A DNA stretch of 56,326 nt from Flavobacterium frigidarium DSM 17623. GTDB lineage: Bacteria > Bacteroidota > Bacteroidia > Flavobacteriales > Flavobacteriaceae. The number at the start of each line of letters is the position of its first letter. The stretch's first letter is position 1. This document shows positions 17,383 through 26,191 of this stretch, piece by piece. The notes under the pieces were generated by a model. The model saw nothing but the letters and a program-made list of their open reading frames with translations. It ran no database searches and was not told the origin of the DNA. Position numbers and translations under genes: made by a program. The stretch covers positions 1 through 56,326 of the forward strand of contig NZ_AUDO01000021.1 of NCBI RefSeq assembly GCF_000425505.1, written 5' to 3'.

Positions 17383-18657
17383 ATGACAATTTTACTACTG
17401 GGTTCAGGCGGAAGAGAGCATGCTTTTGCATGGAAAATGACTCAAAGTCCGCTTTGCGATCAACTATTTGTAGTTCCGGGAAATGCTGGAACTGCTGCCA
17501 TTGCAACAAATATCAACATCAGTCCAACCGATTTTGAGGCTATAAAAGCATTAGTACTTAAAGAGAAAATAGGGATGGTAGTTGTAGGACCAGAAGATCC
17601 ATTAGTAAAAGGAATTTTTGATTATTTCAAGAATGACGATCAGTTAAAAGATATTCCTGTAATTGGACCATCAAAAGTAGGTGCGCAATTAGAAGGAAGT
17701 AAAGAATTTGCCAAAGAATTTTTAATGAGGCACAACATTCCTACTGCTGCTTACGACAGTTTTACAGCTGAAACAGTAGAAAAAGGATGTGATTTCTTAG
17801 AAACGTTAAAAGCACCTTATGTATTAAAAGCAGATGGTTTAGCTGCGGGCAAAGGAGTTTTGATTATTCATGATTTGGCCGAAGCCAAAGAGGAATTACG
17901 CAACATGCTTGTGGGACAAAAATTTGGTGAGGCAAGTTCGAAGGTAGTGATCGAAGAATTCCTTGACGGAATCGAATTAAGCTGCTTTGTATTAACAGAT
18001 GGTAAGAACTACAAAATTTTACCAACAGCAAAAGATTATAAACGCATAGGTGAAGGAGATACTGGATTGAATACAGGCGGAATGGGAGCTGTTTCTCCAG
18101 TTCCTTATGTCGACGCTGTTTTAATGGAAAAAATCGAAACACGCATCGTTAAACCTACAATTGAAGGTTTTCAAAAAGATGGAATTGAATACAAAGGATT
18201 TGTATTTATTGGTTTAATCAATGTGAACAACGAGCCTATTGTTATTGAATACAACGTGCGTATGGGAGATCCAGAAACAGAAGTTGTTATACCAAGATTA
18301 AAAACTGATTTAGTAGAATTGTTTTTGGCTACAGCCAATGAAAAATTAGACGAAATAACTTTAGAAATAGATTCAAGAAGCGCTACGACTGTAATGTTAG
18401 TTTCTGGAGGATATCCAGAAAATTTCGAAAAAGGCAAAGTAATTTCAGGATTAGAAAATATAACTGATTCTATCGTTTTTCACGCAGGAACAAAATTAGA
18501 AGACGGAGCTGTTTTAAGCAACGGAGGTAGAGTAATGGCAATTACATCTTATGGAAATGATTTTCAAGAAGCCATAAAAAAATCTTACCAAAACATAGCT
18601 AAACTAAGTTTTGATAAGATGAATTTTAGAAAAGATATTGGTAACGATCTTTTATAA
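17383..18657 (+). CDS. purD: Phosphoribosylamine--glycine ligase
   Basis: This 424-residue enzyme makes glycinamide ribonucleotide from phosphoribosylamine, glycine and ATP, the second step of purine synthesis. It is of full length and starts with the family signature LLLGSGGREHAFAWK (4-18). An ATP-grasp domain follows, with the glycine-rich loop LKADGLAAGKGV and the metal-binding segment NVRMGDPETEV (about 290-300). Other purine genes are not adjacent; a dispersed purD is usual in Bacteroidetes. Confidence 0.95.
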   Translation: MTILLLGSGGREHAFAWKMTQSPLCDQLFVVPGNAGTAAIATNINISPTDFEAIKALVLKEKIGMVVVGPEDPLVKGIFDYFKNDDQLKDIPVIGPSKVGAQLEGSKEFAKEFLMRHNIPTAAYDSFTAETVEKGCDFLETLKAPYVLKADGLAAGKGVLIIHDLAEAKEELRNMLVGQKFGEASSKVVIEEFLDGIELSCFVLTDGKNYKILPTAKDYKRIGEGDTGLNTGGMGAVSPVPYVDAVLMEKIETRIVKPTIEGFQKDGIEYKGFVFIGLINVNNEPIVIEYNVRMGDPETEVVIPRLKTDLVELFLATANEKLDEITLEIDSRSATTVMLVSGGYPENFEKGKVISGLENITDSIVFHAGTKLEDGAVLSNGGRVMAITSYGNDFQEAIKKSYQNIAKLSFDKMNFRKDIGNDLL

Positions 18658-18666
18658 TAAAGTAAG

Positions 18667-18715
18667 TCTTCCTTAATCCTAAAGCAATTTAGGGTTAGGG
18701 AGATTATTTTTTAAA
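18667..18715. terminator. Probable bidirectional terminator between purD and the DUF6341 gene
   Basis: CTTCCTTAATCCTAAA and TTTAGGGTTAGGGAG form an imperfect stem with one bulge and a 4-base loop, followed by ATTATTTTTT. The T run overlaps the stop of the leftward gene at 18704. Confidence 0.55.
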
Positions 18716-18937
18716 GAAAGAGTGTGCTGTTGTATCTTGTTCTTCTGTACCTGCTTGGTCAAAAATTCTTAATTGTTTGATCCAGTATACCATCGCAGCT
18801 GCACAAATAGCCATGAAAATCCAGTTAATTAAATTAGCACCAAACCAAGATTTAAGTTCTAAGGCACGAATAAAGTCAAGAGGAGCAAATAGGATGTTTA
18901 CAAATAAGTATTGAATTCCTTCGAAAAATGCTTTCAT
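18704..18937 (-). CDS. DUF6341 family small membrane protein
   Basis: This 77-residue protein begins with the conserved pattern MKAFFEGIQYLFVNILFAPLD, has two hydrophobic segments (about 8-25 and 33-52) and a polar tail ending DTTAHSFFKK. It matches the DUF6341 family, which I know only from Flavobacteriaceae next to the DUF6427 gene and upp, exactly the order seen here. The function is unknown. Confidence 0.75.
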   Translation of the reverse strand: MKAFFEGIQYLFVNILFAPLDFIRALELKSWFGANLINWIFMAICAAAMVYWIKQLRIFDQAGTEEQDTTAHSFFKK

Positions 18938-19070
18938 ATCGTTAATATTATTTTGTTTTTTATTTTGTCTTAAATATTAAAAACTCTTAAGAAAGAATCT
19001 TTATCAACTTGCTCGTTTCTTTATTTAAACAAGTATTATATTTACAATCACAAAAGTATAAAATATCCTT

Positions 19071-20000
19071 ATGATTACAAGCATTTTTAAAAAATCTACA
19101 CCGTTAAATTTATCTTTGGTAGTATTTTTAATACTGAGTTTCTTTTTTATCTATCAATTTCAAGATTTAGCTTGGGCAAGTAATCTTGTAACTATAGGTA
19201 ATAAGTTGACTATTTTATTGATTTTGTTGGGTTCAATTTTCTTTACAAATTTTATAGCTAACAAGAATGGAGTGAGCAAAGACACGGCTTATGTGATTTT
19301 ATTCTTCTTTTTATTTGTTATTTTTTTTCCGTCTATATTTGATAAATTGGATCTAGTTGTATCTAATTTCTTTATCATTTTAGCCATTAGGAGGCTGATA
19401 TCTTTGCAGTCGTTAAGTGCTTCAAAAGAAAAGATATTTGATGCATCGCTATGGATTTTTATAGCTGCAATCTTCCATTTCTGGAGTATTCTATATCTTG
19501 TTTTGGTATTTATTTCGATTATGTTCCACGTAGCAAGAGATTATAAAAACTGGTTGTTGCCTTTTATAGCACTTTTTGGAGTGAGCATACTATTTATTTT
19601 TGCGAGTATTGTGTTCCAATTTGATAGTACAGATTATTTGTATGAACAAATACAAACCAGTTTTGCTATCAATTATTTCAAATCAAATTATGAAAATGCC
19701 GCGCTATCAATATATGCTACAGTGATATTATTTTTTGTGGTTTCTATTTTTGGAAGTTTGTCAAACAGACCCTTAGTTTTACATACTACCTATAAAAAAA
19801 TAGTAGCATCGCTATTTATAGGAATCGTTGTATACCTAGTTTCGGCAAATAAAAGCAATGACGTATTGTTGTTTACGGTTGCACCATTATCAATGCTAGC
19901 AGCAAGTCACATCGAAATGCCTCAAATTAAATTGAAGCAAGAGATGGTACTTATTGTCATTATTTTATGTAGTTTGTTTACTTTTTTCTCTCAATTATAA
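19071..20000 (+). CDS. DUF6427 family polytopic membrane protein
   Basis: This 309-residue protein consists largely of hydrophobic helices (about eight to ten) with short polar loops. It matches the DUF6427 family of Flavobacteriaceae. The function is unknown; the pattern could fit a transporter or a glycosyltransferase-C-like membrane enzyme, but no catalytic motif is visible. Its stop overlaps the tail of the convergent upp gene by six bases (TTATAA). Confidence 0.75.
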   Translation: MITSIFKKSTPLNLSLVVFLILSFFFIYQFQDLAWASNLVTIGNKLTILLILLGSIFFTNFIANKNGVSKDTAYVILFFFLFVIFFPSIFDKLDLVVSNFFIILAIRRLISLQSLSASKEKIFDASLWIFIAAIFHFWSILYLVLVFISIMFHVARDYKNWLLPFIALFGVSILFIFASIVFQFDSTDYLYEQIQTSFAINYFKSNYENAALSIYATVILFFVVSIFGSLSNRPLVLHTTYKKIVASLFIGIVVYLVSANKSNDVLLFTVAPLSMLAASHIEMPQIKLKQEMVLIVIILCSLFTFFSQL

Positions 20001-20648
20001 TTTAGCTCCATAAGCTAAGTCTCCAGCGTCGCCAAGTCCTGGAACGATATAAGATTGATCGTTTAGCTTTTCATCAGTAGCAGCAATCCACAAGTGACAG
20101 TTGTCTGGAAGGTTTTCTTCTAGAAATGCAATTCCCTCAGGCGCAGCAATAACTACGGCAATGTGAATGTCTTTTGGTGTGCCTTTTTCAACTAGTTTTT
20201 TATACACTGCAAGTATCGATTGCCCTGTTGCAAGCATGGGATCAATAATCAATAGATACTTATTTGTAGTGTCGGCAATGGCTTGATATTCGACTAATAT
20301 TTCAAAATCTGCATCATTGTTGGGATGATGCCTGTAGGCAGAAACGAAGCCATTCTCAGCATTATCAAAGTAGTTAAGAAACCCTAAGTGCAATTGTAAA
20401 CCTGCTCTTAGAATAGAGCAAAGAATAATTTGATCTTTAATTTCAGTGGTTTCTTTTGTTCCTAGCGGTGTTTGTACAGATAGATCTTGGTAATCTAACT
20501 CTTTACTCAACTCATACGCCATTATTTCACCTATCCTTTCAATATTTCTTCTAAAACGCATGCTGTCTTTGTGAACATTTACATCTCTAATTTGTGTTAG
20601 AAAATGATTTAATACGCTGTTTTTTTCTGATAAATTGTGAATTTGCAT
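19995..20648 (-). CDS. upp: Uracil phosphoribosyltransferase
   Basis: This 217-residue enzyme salvages uracil with PRPP to give UMP. The PRPP-binding motif is LLIIDPMLATGQS and the uracil-binding C-terminus is IVPGLGDAGDLAYG. I prefer the ATG at 20648 (MQIHNLSEKN), which matches family N-termini; an in-frame ATG ten codons earlier (20678) would add an unlikely hydrophobic stretch. It converges on the DUF6427 gene, so the two stops share the palindrome TTATAA. Confidence 0.93.
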   Translation of the reverse strand: MQIHNLSEKNSVLNHFLTQIRDVNVHKDSMRFRRNIERIGEIMAYELSKELDYQDLSVQTPLGTKETTEIKDQIILCSILRAGLQLHLGFLNYFDNAENGFVSAYRHHPNNDADFEILVEYQAIADTTNKYLLIIDPMLATGQSILAVYKKLVEKGTPKDIHIAVVIAAPEGIAFLEENLPDNCHLWIAATDEKLNDQSYIVPGLGDAGDLAYGAKL

Positions 20649-20753
20649 GATGTGAGTATTAATGATAAAGGATCGCAAGTAAGCTACAAAATTGTTAAAT
20701 GCGCAACCAGAATAGATTTGTGTTATGTAATTTTTTTATAAAAGTATAAAAAG

Positions 20754-20761
20754 TATCTTTG
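20754..20761 (+). promoter_or_regulatory. -7 promoter box of the DUF4254/GT9 pair
   Basis: TATCTTTG matches TAnnTTTG exactly, 22 bp before the ATG at 20784. Confidence 0.6.
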
Positions 20762-20783
20762 TAACTATTAAAATATAAAAATT

Positions 20784-21389
20784 ATGTTTTCAAAACTAGC
20801 GTATTCCGTATTTGAAGAAAGTATCAAAGACTATCATCAATTTGATAATGTTGATCAACCTATAAACAATCCTTTCCCAAAAGATAAATTCGAACATTTA
20901 TTGTACTTGAAAAATTGGATTGATACCGTGCAATGGCACTTTGAAGACATCATACGTGATCCAAATATTGATCCTGTAGCGGCTTTGACTTTAAAGAGAA
21001 GAATTGATGCTTCAAATCAAGAGCGTACCGATATGGTTGAATATATCGATGGATATTTTTTACAAAAATACAGTAGTACAGTAGTAAAAGAAAACGCAAA
21101 AATAAACTCAGAGAGTCCAGCATGGGCTTTTGATAGATTATCGATTTTGGCACTTAAAATTTATCATATGAATGAGGAAGCTACTCGTGCAGAAGCAAGT
21201 CAAGATCATAGAGATAAATGCCAAGCTAAATTGAATATCCTATTAGAACAAAGAACAGATTTATCTACTGCAATTGATGACTTGTTAACTGATATCGAGA
21301 ATGGGGACAAGTTCATGAAAGTGTACAAGCAAATGAAAATGTACAACGATGATGAATTAAACCCTATTTTATATCAAGCTAAGAAGTAA
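20784..21389 (+). CDS. DUF4254 domain-containing protein
   Basis: This 201-residue soluble, largely helical protein matches the DUF4254 family. The pattern of an early NPFPKD...LLYLKNWIDTVQWHFED and a central DRLSILALKIYHM is characteristic. The function is unknown. It is followed 44 bp later by a family 9 glycosyltransferase, a pairing seen in many Bacteroidetes, so a role in surface glycan or lipopolysaccharide assembly is a reasonable inference. Confidence 0.8.
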   Translation: MFSKLAYSVFEESIKDYHQFDNVDQPINNPFPKDKFEHLLYLKNWIDTVQWHFEDIIRDPNIDPVAALTLKRRIDASNQERTDMVEYIDGYFLQKYSSTVVKENAKINSESPAWAFDRLSILALKIYHMNEEATRAEASQDHRDKCQAKLNILLEQRTDLSTAIDDLLTDIENGDKFMKVYKQMKMYNDDELNPILYQAKK

Positions 21390-21433
21390 GCAACGTATTT
21401 TGATTACTCTTTTTTAATTTAAATACAGCACTA

Positions 21434-22471
21434 TTGTCAGCTATAATTAAGCATATTGCCGTCATGAGACTATCCGCAATGGGAGATGTCGCCATGACGG
21501 TTCCTGTTTTACGAGCCTTTGTAAAACAGTATCCACACATTAAAATTACGGTGGTTTCCAGACCATTTTTCAAACCGTTTTTTGATACCATTCCTTCAGT
21601 TTCTTTTTTTGCTTTCGACGAAAAAGAGAAGCATAAAGGTGTTTTTGGTTTATTTCGAATGTATCAAGAATTGCGAGCATTAGAAGTAGATGCTTTTGCC
21701 GACTTACATAATGTTTTACGATCTAAAGTAGTGCGCAATCTTTTCGCTTTAAGCGGAAAAAAAACAGCTGCTGTAGATAAAGGTAGAGCCGAAAAAAAAG
21801 CGCTTACTAGAGCCGAAAATAAGATTTTAAAACCGTTGCCAACCATGTTCCAAAGGCATCAGCTGGTTTTTGAAAGATTGGGTTTTCCGATTGATTTATC
21901 GCATCCTAGTTTTCCTGAAAAAGCTAAATTATCTGAGACTATCTTAAACGCGATAGGAGGTAAGAGCCCTTTGCTAATTGGTATTGCTCCATTTGCACAA
22001 TACAATTCAAAAGTGTACCCTTTGGATTTAATCCAAAAAGTAATTAATCAGTTAGCAGAGAATAGCGGTTATAAAATACTACTCTTTGGTGGTGGAAAGA
22101 AAGAGTCGGAATTATTAGATTCACTGTTGCAACAGCATACAAATGTGGTGAATATGGCCGGAAAAATAAAATTCACTGAAGAATTAGAGTTGATCAGTAA
22201 CCTTGATGTCATGCTTTCTATGGACTCTGGTAATGCGCATATTGCCGCGATGCTGGGCGTGAAGGTAGTTTCGCTTTGGGGAGCAACCCATCCATATGCA
22301 GGTTTTGTGCCTTTTAATCAACCAGTAGAAAACAGCTTAGTTCCTGATAGAACAATTTATCCTCTATTGCCAACATCAGTCTATGGGAATAAAGAGGTAG
22401 AAGGCTATCAAGATGTGATGCGAACGATTACTCCAACGATGGTTGTCGAGCTAATCAAATCAAATTTGTAG
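21434..22471 (+). CDS. Glycosyltransferase family 9 (ADP-heptose/LPS heptosyltransferase-like)
   Basis: This protein of up to 345 residues has two Rossmann-like halves of a GT-B enzyme. The N-terminal motif is HIAVMRLSAMGDVAMTVPVL, and the C-terminal donor site includes SMDSGNAHIAAMLG and LWGATHPYAGF, both typical of GT9. It probably adds a heptose or similar sugar to the lipopolysaccharide core in the cytoplasm. There is no ATG before the conserved KHIAVMRLS: the start is either TTG at 21434 or an ATT at 21446. The ATG at 21464 would remove the first beta strand. Confidence 0.88.
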   Translation: MSAIIKHIAVMRLSAMGDVAMTVPVLRAFVKQYPHIKITVVSRPFFKPFFDTIPSVSFFAFDEKEKHKGVFGLFRMYQELRALEVDAFADLHNVLRSKVVRNLFALSGKKTAAVDKGRAEKKALTRAENKILKPLPTMFQRHQLVFERLGFPIDLSHPSFPEKAKLSETILNAIGGKSPLLIGIAPFAQYNSKVYPLDLIQKVINQLAENSGYKILLFGGGKKESELLDSLLQQHTNVVNMAGKIKFTEELELISNLDVMLSMDSGNAHIAAMLGVKVVSLWGATHPYAGFVPFNQPVENSLVPDRTIYPLLPTSVYGNKEVEGYQDVMRTITPTMVVELIKSNL

Positions 22472-22490
22472 TCGAGTTTTAATTAAGTAT

Positions 22491-22535
22491 AAAAAAAAAT
22501 CCAACCTGTATAAAAATAAAGGTTGGATTTTTTTA
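22491..22535. terminator. Bidirectional terminator between the GT9 and reductase genes
   Basis: A 12-bp perfect stem (AAAATCCAACCT/AGGTTGGATTTT) with A-run on the left and T-run on the right separates the two convergent genes. Confidence 0.85.
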
Positions 22536-22549
22536 TGAGTTATTAGTTT

Positions 22550-23602
22550 TTAAACATCATCATAATCTACTTTTAAAGAGGCTGAAGTAGGATGCGCTTG
22601 ACAAGTCAAAATCAAACCGCTTGCAATTTCTTTATCAGTTAAGATTGAGTTTTTAGTCATCTCGGCAGTTCCTTCAGTAACACGGGCAATACAACTACTG
22701 CATATTCCGCCTTGGCAAGAATAAGGAGCATCGATTCCCTGCTTTAAAGCCGCGTCCAGAATGGTTTGTTTTTGAGACATATCAAATGATGTTTCTTCAT
22801 CATCAACCATTACAGTGATTTTTGATTGGCCTTCTAACGATTCAGAAATTACATTTTCTTCAGTTGACGAAGTAAAAAGTTCAAATTTAATCGCCGACTC
22901 TTTGATATTATTTTCTTTCAGCACTCCTGAAACAGTGTTTATCATCGCTTCTGGTCCGCATAAATAGAATTTGTCAAATGATAATTCTTTGTGTTTATTA
23001 TTCAAGACAAAGTTTACAGTTGATTTTTCAATACGTCCAAACAACGATTCGTCAACCTTAATTTGGCTGTAGACATAATGAATATACAAACGCCCCATAA
23101 ATTGTAATTGCAGGTCGTGCAAATCTTGATGAAAGATAGTTTCTTGAGTAGATTTATTACCGTATACTAGTACAAAAGTGCTTTTTGGTTCGCTAATTAA
23201 AACCGACTTTATAATTGACAATACTGGAGTAATTCCGCTTCCAGATACAAATGCTGCGTAATTTTTTTGGCGATCAGCTTGTGGTTCAAATGTGAACTTT
23301 CCTTCAGGTGTTCCCACTTCTAGCGTATCACCTGCTTTTAATTTAGTGTTAGCAAATTGTGAGAAAGCACCATTTTTAACCGCTTTCACAGCAATACGTA
23401 GTTCACCACTTTCTGGAGACGAGCAAATAGAATAAGCGCGTCTAATTTCTTGACCATCTAACGTCAATTTAATATTTACATATTGTCCAGCTACAAAGCT
23501 GTAATTAGATTTTAATTCCTGTGGGACATTAAAAAGTATAGAAACAGCCGTTGCCGTTTCACGTTTTACTTCTTTTATAGTTAGTTTTAAAAATGATGAC
23601 AT
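22550..23602 (-). CDS. FAD/2Fe-2S NAD(P)H-dependent reductase, PaaE-like
   Basis: This 350-residue protein joins a ferredoxin-NADP reductase module to a C-terminal plant-type 2Fe-2S ferredoxin. The FAD motif RAYS lies at 55-58, the NAD(P)-binding loop GSGITP at 121-126 and CGPEAM at 215-220. The iron-sulfur ligands are C296, C301, C304 and C334. The layout is that of PaaE, the electron-transfer subunit of phenylacetyl-CoA epoxidase. No paaABCD genes are in the window, so it may serve another oxygenase or desaturase; Flavobacteria often have free-standing copies. It is divergent from the PadR operon. Confidence 0.88.
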   Translation of the reverse strand: MSSFLKLTIKEVKRETATAVSILFNVPQELKSNYSFVAGQYVNIKLTLDGQEIRRAYSICSSPESGELRIAVKAVKNGAFSQFANTKLKAGDTLEVGTPEGKFTFEPQADRQKNYAAFVSGSGITPVLSIIKSVLISEPKSTFVLVYGNKSTQETIFHQDLHDLQLQFMGRLYIHYVYSQIKVDESLFGRIEKSTVNFVLNNKHKELSFDKFYLCGPEAMINTVSGVLKENNIKESAIKFELFTSSTEENVISESLEGQSKITVMVDDEETSFDMSQKQTILDAALKQGIDAPYSCQGGICSSCIARVTEGTAEMTKNSILTDKEIASGLILTCQAHPTSASLKVDYDDV

Positions 23603-23617
23603 GAGATAATTTTTTTA

Positions 23618-23625
23618 CAAATATA
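23618..23625 (-). promoter_or_regulatory. -7 promoter box of the PaaE-like reductase gene
   Basis: On the minus strand TATATTTG matches TAnnTTTG exactly, 15 bp before the ATG at 23602. Confidence 0.6.
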
Positions 23626-23669
23626 CTAAAGAGATTAGGTTTCTTTAAATCAAAATATTGAAATTTTAC

Positions 23670-23705
23670 ATACATAGAAGTATTATGTATAAGAATCTTA
23701 TGTAT
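23670..23705. promoter_or_regulatory. Putative PadR operator (inverted and direct ATACATA/TATGTAT repeats)
   Basis: ATACATA (23670-23676) and TATGTAT (23684-23690) form a 7-bp inverted repeat with a 7-bp spacer. A second TATGTAT (23699-23705) overlaps the -7 box. ATAC/GTAT-type dyads are the known kind of site for PadR-family repressors, so autorepression is likely. Confidence 0.55.
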
Positions 23706-23710
23706 ATTTG
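23703..23710 (+). promoter_or_regulatory. -7 promoter box of the PadR operon
   Basis: TATATTTG matches TAnnTTTG exactly, 20 bp before the ATG at 23731, and overlaps the last TATGTAT half-site. Confidence 0.65.
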
Positions 23711-23730
23711 TTAATCAAAATTTGTTCGAA

Positions 23731-24072
23731 ATGAAAAATTCACAATTATATAAAGGAAGTTTGAATACCATTATCATGAAGCTGTTAGAGGAAAACGGCA
23801 AGATGTATGGTTATGAAATCACCCAAAAAGTAAAAGCAATAACTGCCGGCGAACTTAATATTACCGAAGGGGCTTTGTATCCTGCATTGCATAAACTGGA
23901 GGCAGAAGGAATTCTGGATGTCGAAATTGCAAAGGTTGATAATCGAATGCGCAAGTATTACAAACTAACCGAAGCAGGTGAGAAGGAAACTGTTAATCGC
24001 TTATCAGAGTTAGAAGACTTTATTAGAAACATGCAAAGTTTAGTGAACCCAAAACCTAGTTTAGAATTTTAA
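23731..24072 (+). CDS. PadR-family transcriptional regulator
   Basis: This 113-residue protein is a winged helix-turn-helix of the PadR family. Signature parts are LYKGSLNTIIMKLLEENGKMYGYEI near the N-terminus, NITEGALYPALHKLEAEGIL for the recognition helix and wing, and YYKLTEAGE after it, with a short C-terminal helix for dimerisation. I use the ATG at 23731, not the in-frame TTG at 23722. It leads an operon with three paralogous membrane proteins and an ABC transporter, six bp from the first, and probably represses this operon. Confidence 0.9.
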   Translation: MKNSQLYKGSLNTIIMKLLEENGKMYGYEITQKVKAITAGELNITEGALYPALHKLEAEGILDVEIAKVDNRMRKYYKLTEAGEKETVNRLSELEDFIRNMQSLVNPKPSLEF

Positions 24073-24078
24073 TTATTT

Positions 24079-24750
24079 ATGATGAAACTAACCAACCAAC
24101 AAATCAATTACGTCGAAAATTATATCATTTCTAAAGATATTAAATGGTATGAACTACAAGTAGAACTTACAGATCATATGATTAACAGTATGGAAGAATT
24201 TTGGAAGGCGGATCCTGAACTAACTTTTCATCAAGTAAAACACTATGCTGAAGAAAGATTTGGTAGAAACGGGTTCAAAGCAATTGAAGAAGAACGTACG
24301 CAAATATTAAGAAAAGAATTTAGAAGGATGCAGTGGAAAATGATTGCTGATTATTTAAAGTTTCCAAAAATATTTGCAAGTGCACTAGCGCTTATCGTTA
24401 TTTATAAATCTTCGTTTTATTTTGACAAGCCGGTAAAATTTATTGCGATGCTTTATATTTTGCTCTTGGTCGCATATATTCCTTCTTTTTACTCCTACTT
24501 CAGAAACAGGAAAATCAAAGGCAAACGCTTTCTACAAATTGAAATTAGTAATCCCATGGTGCTTGGATTTGGGTTTGTAAATTTAGGTTTAAATGGAGTA
24601 AGTCTTTCTATGGAATGGATTGAGCAATATAACATTTTAAAGCTATTATATTGTGCAGTTTTGATCTTAGGAGTTTTGTCTCTAATAACAGGGAAAAAAA
24701 TATATGAGAAGTCATTGTCCAGTATCAAAAAACAATATCAACTTACTTAA
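24079..24750 (+). CDS. PadR-associated membrane protein, paralogue 1 of 3
   Basis: This 223-residue protein has an N-terminal helical domain (about 1-95) with the motif LTNQQINYVENYI and WYELQVELTDHM (23-34), then four hydrophobic segments (about 105-215). The two following genes share this layout and the 'L-x-x-E-L-x-D-H' core, so they arose by tandem duplication. I do not know a named family for them. The position next to PadR and an ABC transporter, and a helical ELxDHx domain before membrane helices, resembles the HAAS (DUF1700-type) PadR-associated proteins of Firmicutes; this is analogy only. Its start may be the first or second of two ATGs. Confidence 0.7.
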   Translation: MMKLTNQQINYVENYIISKDIKWYELQVELTDHMINSMEEFWKADPELTFHQVKHYAEERFGRNGFKAIEEERTQILRKEFRRMQWKMIADYLKFPKIFASALALIVIYKSSFYFDKPVKFIAMLYILLLVAYIPSFYSYFRNRKIKGKRFLQIEISNPMVLGFGFVNLGLNGVSLSMEWIEQYNILKLLYCAVLILGVLSLITGKKIYEKSLSSIKKQYQLT

Positions 24751-24759
24751 TTTTTTAGA

Positions 24760-25431
24760 ATGCAACTAACCAACCAGCAAATCGCAACGATAGAACAAAC
24801 CCTAGTTTTAAACGGTCTTGTGTACGATGATATAAAATCAGAATTAGTAGATCATATTGCTTCAGAGATTGAACTTGCAATCGATGACAAAGGAGTAGCA
24901 TTTAGCGATGCCCTAAAAACAGCGTTCTCCAATTGGGAAGAACAGTTACATGGTAGTAGATCATATTGGATAAGAGGATATGCATTTGTTCCAAGAATTA
25001 TTATTAAAAAATCATTAAAAATGGTAAAACATATTTTTTTGATGTCTTTAGCCATGGGGATTATTACTGCACTTGCAGTTACTTTTATTTTCAAGTTTAG
25101 TCCACAACAAGAGGTTCTTTTTGTATTAAATAGCATACTTCAAGTCACTGCTGGAAGCGGCATAGTATTGTTCATTTACTTTCGATACAAATTATGGCAA
25201 TCCAAACATAAATCAACATTTAGCTTCTTATTTAATCAAAATGGTTTTATACAAATTATCAATTTAATGTTAGTCTCATCGGGTTTATTTAATTTTAGAG
25301 GTTATAGCAATTTTATGGATTCTTCTTTTATGCACAGTTTATTCCCAATTACTTTGTTATTTATCTCAGGATTTTATTTAAACGTGGGCTTCCAACATAT
25401 AAGATTCGAAAAAAAATTATCTAAAGTATAA
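24760..25431 (+). CDS. PadR-associated membrane protein, paralogue 2 of 3
   Basis: This 223-residue protein repeats the layout of its neighbours: an N-terminal LTNQQIATIEQTL segment, YDDIKSELVDHIAS (about 23-36) and four hydrophobic segments (about 90-215). It is the most divergent of the three after residue 50; the 'NPxLTFxEAL' part of the other two is replaced by KGVAFSDALKTAFSNW. Nine bp separate it from paralogue 1 and two bp from paralogue 3. The function is unknown. Confidence 0.7.
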   Translation: MQLTNQQIATIEQTLVLNGLVYDDIKSELVDHIASEIELAIDDKGVAFSDALKTAFSNWEEQLHGSRSYWIRGYAFVPRIIIKKSLKMVKHIFLMSLAMGIITALAVTFIFKFSPQQEVLFVLNSILQVTAGSGIVLFIYFRYKLWQSKHKSTFSFLFNQNGFIQIINLMLVSSGLFNFRGYSNFMDSSFMHSLFPITLLFISGFYLNVGFQHIRFEKKLSKV

Positions 25432-25433
25432 TT

Positions 25434-26141
25434 ATGCAATTAACCCAACCACAAATTGACCAACTATATACTTTCACGCGCCAACATTACGTCGAGTATT
25501 ACGATTTACAAACGGAGTTAGTAGATCATCTTGCTAATGCTATTGAAACACAGTGGCGGGAGAATCCTAAACTTACTTTTGATGAAGCCTTGAATGTTGA
25601 GTTCAAGAAATTTGGCGTTTTTGGTTTCATGGAAGTCGTAGAAAATAGAAAAGCAGCTTTGTATAAAAAATACAACGGCTTAGTATGGCAACATTTTAAA
25701 GATTTTTTTGGTTTTCCAAAGTTGCTCTTGACTATTCTCTTGACTCTTTTAGTATTTACCATATTTAAAATCACTGATTACAAAGAAATCATTCTGTTAG
25801 GCTTTTTTGGTGCAGTATTCAGTTTTACAATCTACGGATTAATTCAGTCGAGAAGCCAGCAACAAAAAAACAGTAAGCAAAGTGAAAAGAAATGGCTATT
25901 TGAAGAAGTAATAAATCGTTATGGTAATTTTTCTGTAATTATGTTCGTGCCTTTCAATGTGGTTGTACAGCTATACAGTAGCATTCCACAATTATTTAAA
26001 AATGACTTTTACAGCTGGTGCTTGAGCATCATATTAGTACTGAGCTCATTTTTTTTATTTATTGTTTTTAAGATCATCCCATCAAAGACAGAGGCGTATT
26101 TAATGGACACTTATCCAGAATATAAATTACTTTCTGTGTAA
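25434..26141 (+). CDS. PadR-associated membrane protein, paralogue 3 of 3
   Basis: This 235-residue protein has LTQPQIDQLYTFT, then YYDLQTELVDHLANAIE (about 22-38) and NPKLTFDEALNVEFKKFG (about 43-60), followed by four hydrophobic segments. It is closest to paralogue 1, sharing a KY/RMQW...FGFPK-like linker before the first helix. The function is unknown. It leads into the ABC permease gene 50 bp on. Confidence 0.7.
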   Translation: MQLTQPQIDQLYTFTRQHYVEYYDLQTELVDHLANAIETQWRENPKLTFDEALNVEFKKFGVFGFMEVVENRKAALYKKYNGLVWQHFKDFFGFPKLLLTILLTLLVFTIFKITDYKEIILLGFFGAVFSFTIYGLIQSRSQQQKNSKQSEKKWLFEEVINRYGNFSVIMFVPFNVVVQLYSSIPQLFKNDFYSWCLSIILVLSSFFLFIVFKIIPSKTEAYLMDTYPEYKLLSV

Positions 26142-26191
26142 CGTTTTACACTTTTTACGTACTAATTTTATAAACCAAAAAAACCAAACCA

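Noticed and set aside
22550..23602. Evidence of a phenylacetate degradation cluster
   Set aside because: Only a PaaE-like reductase is present. No paaABCD or other paa genes lie nearby.
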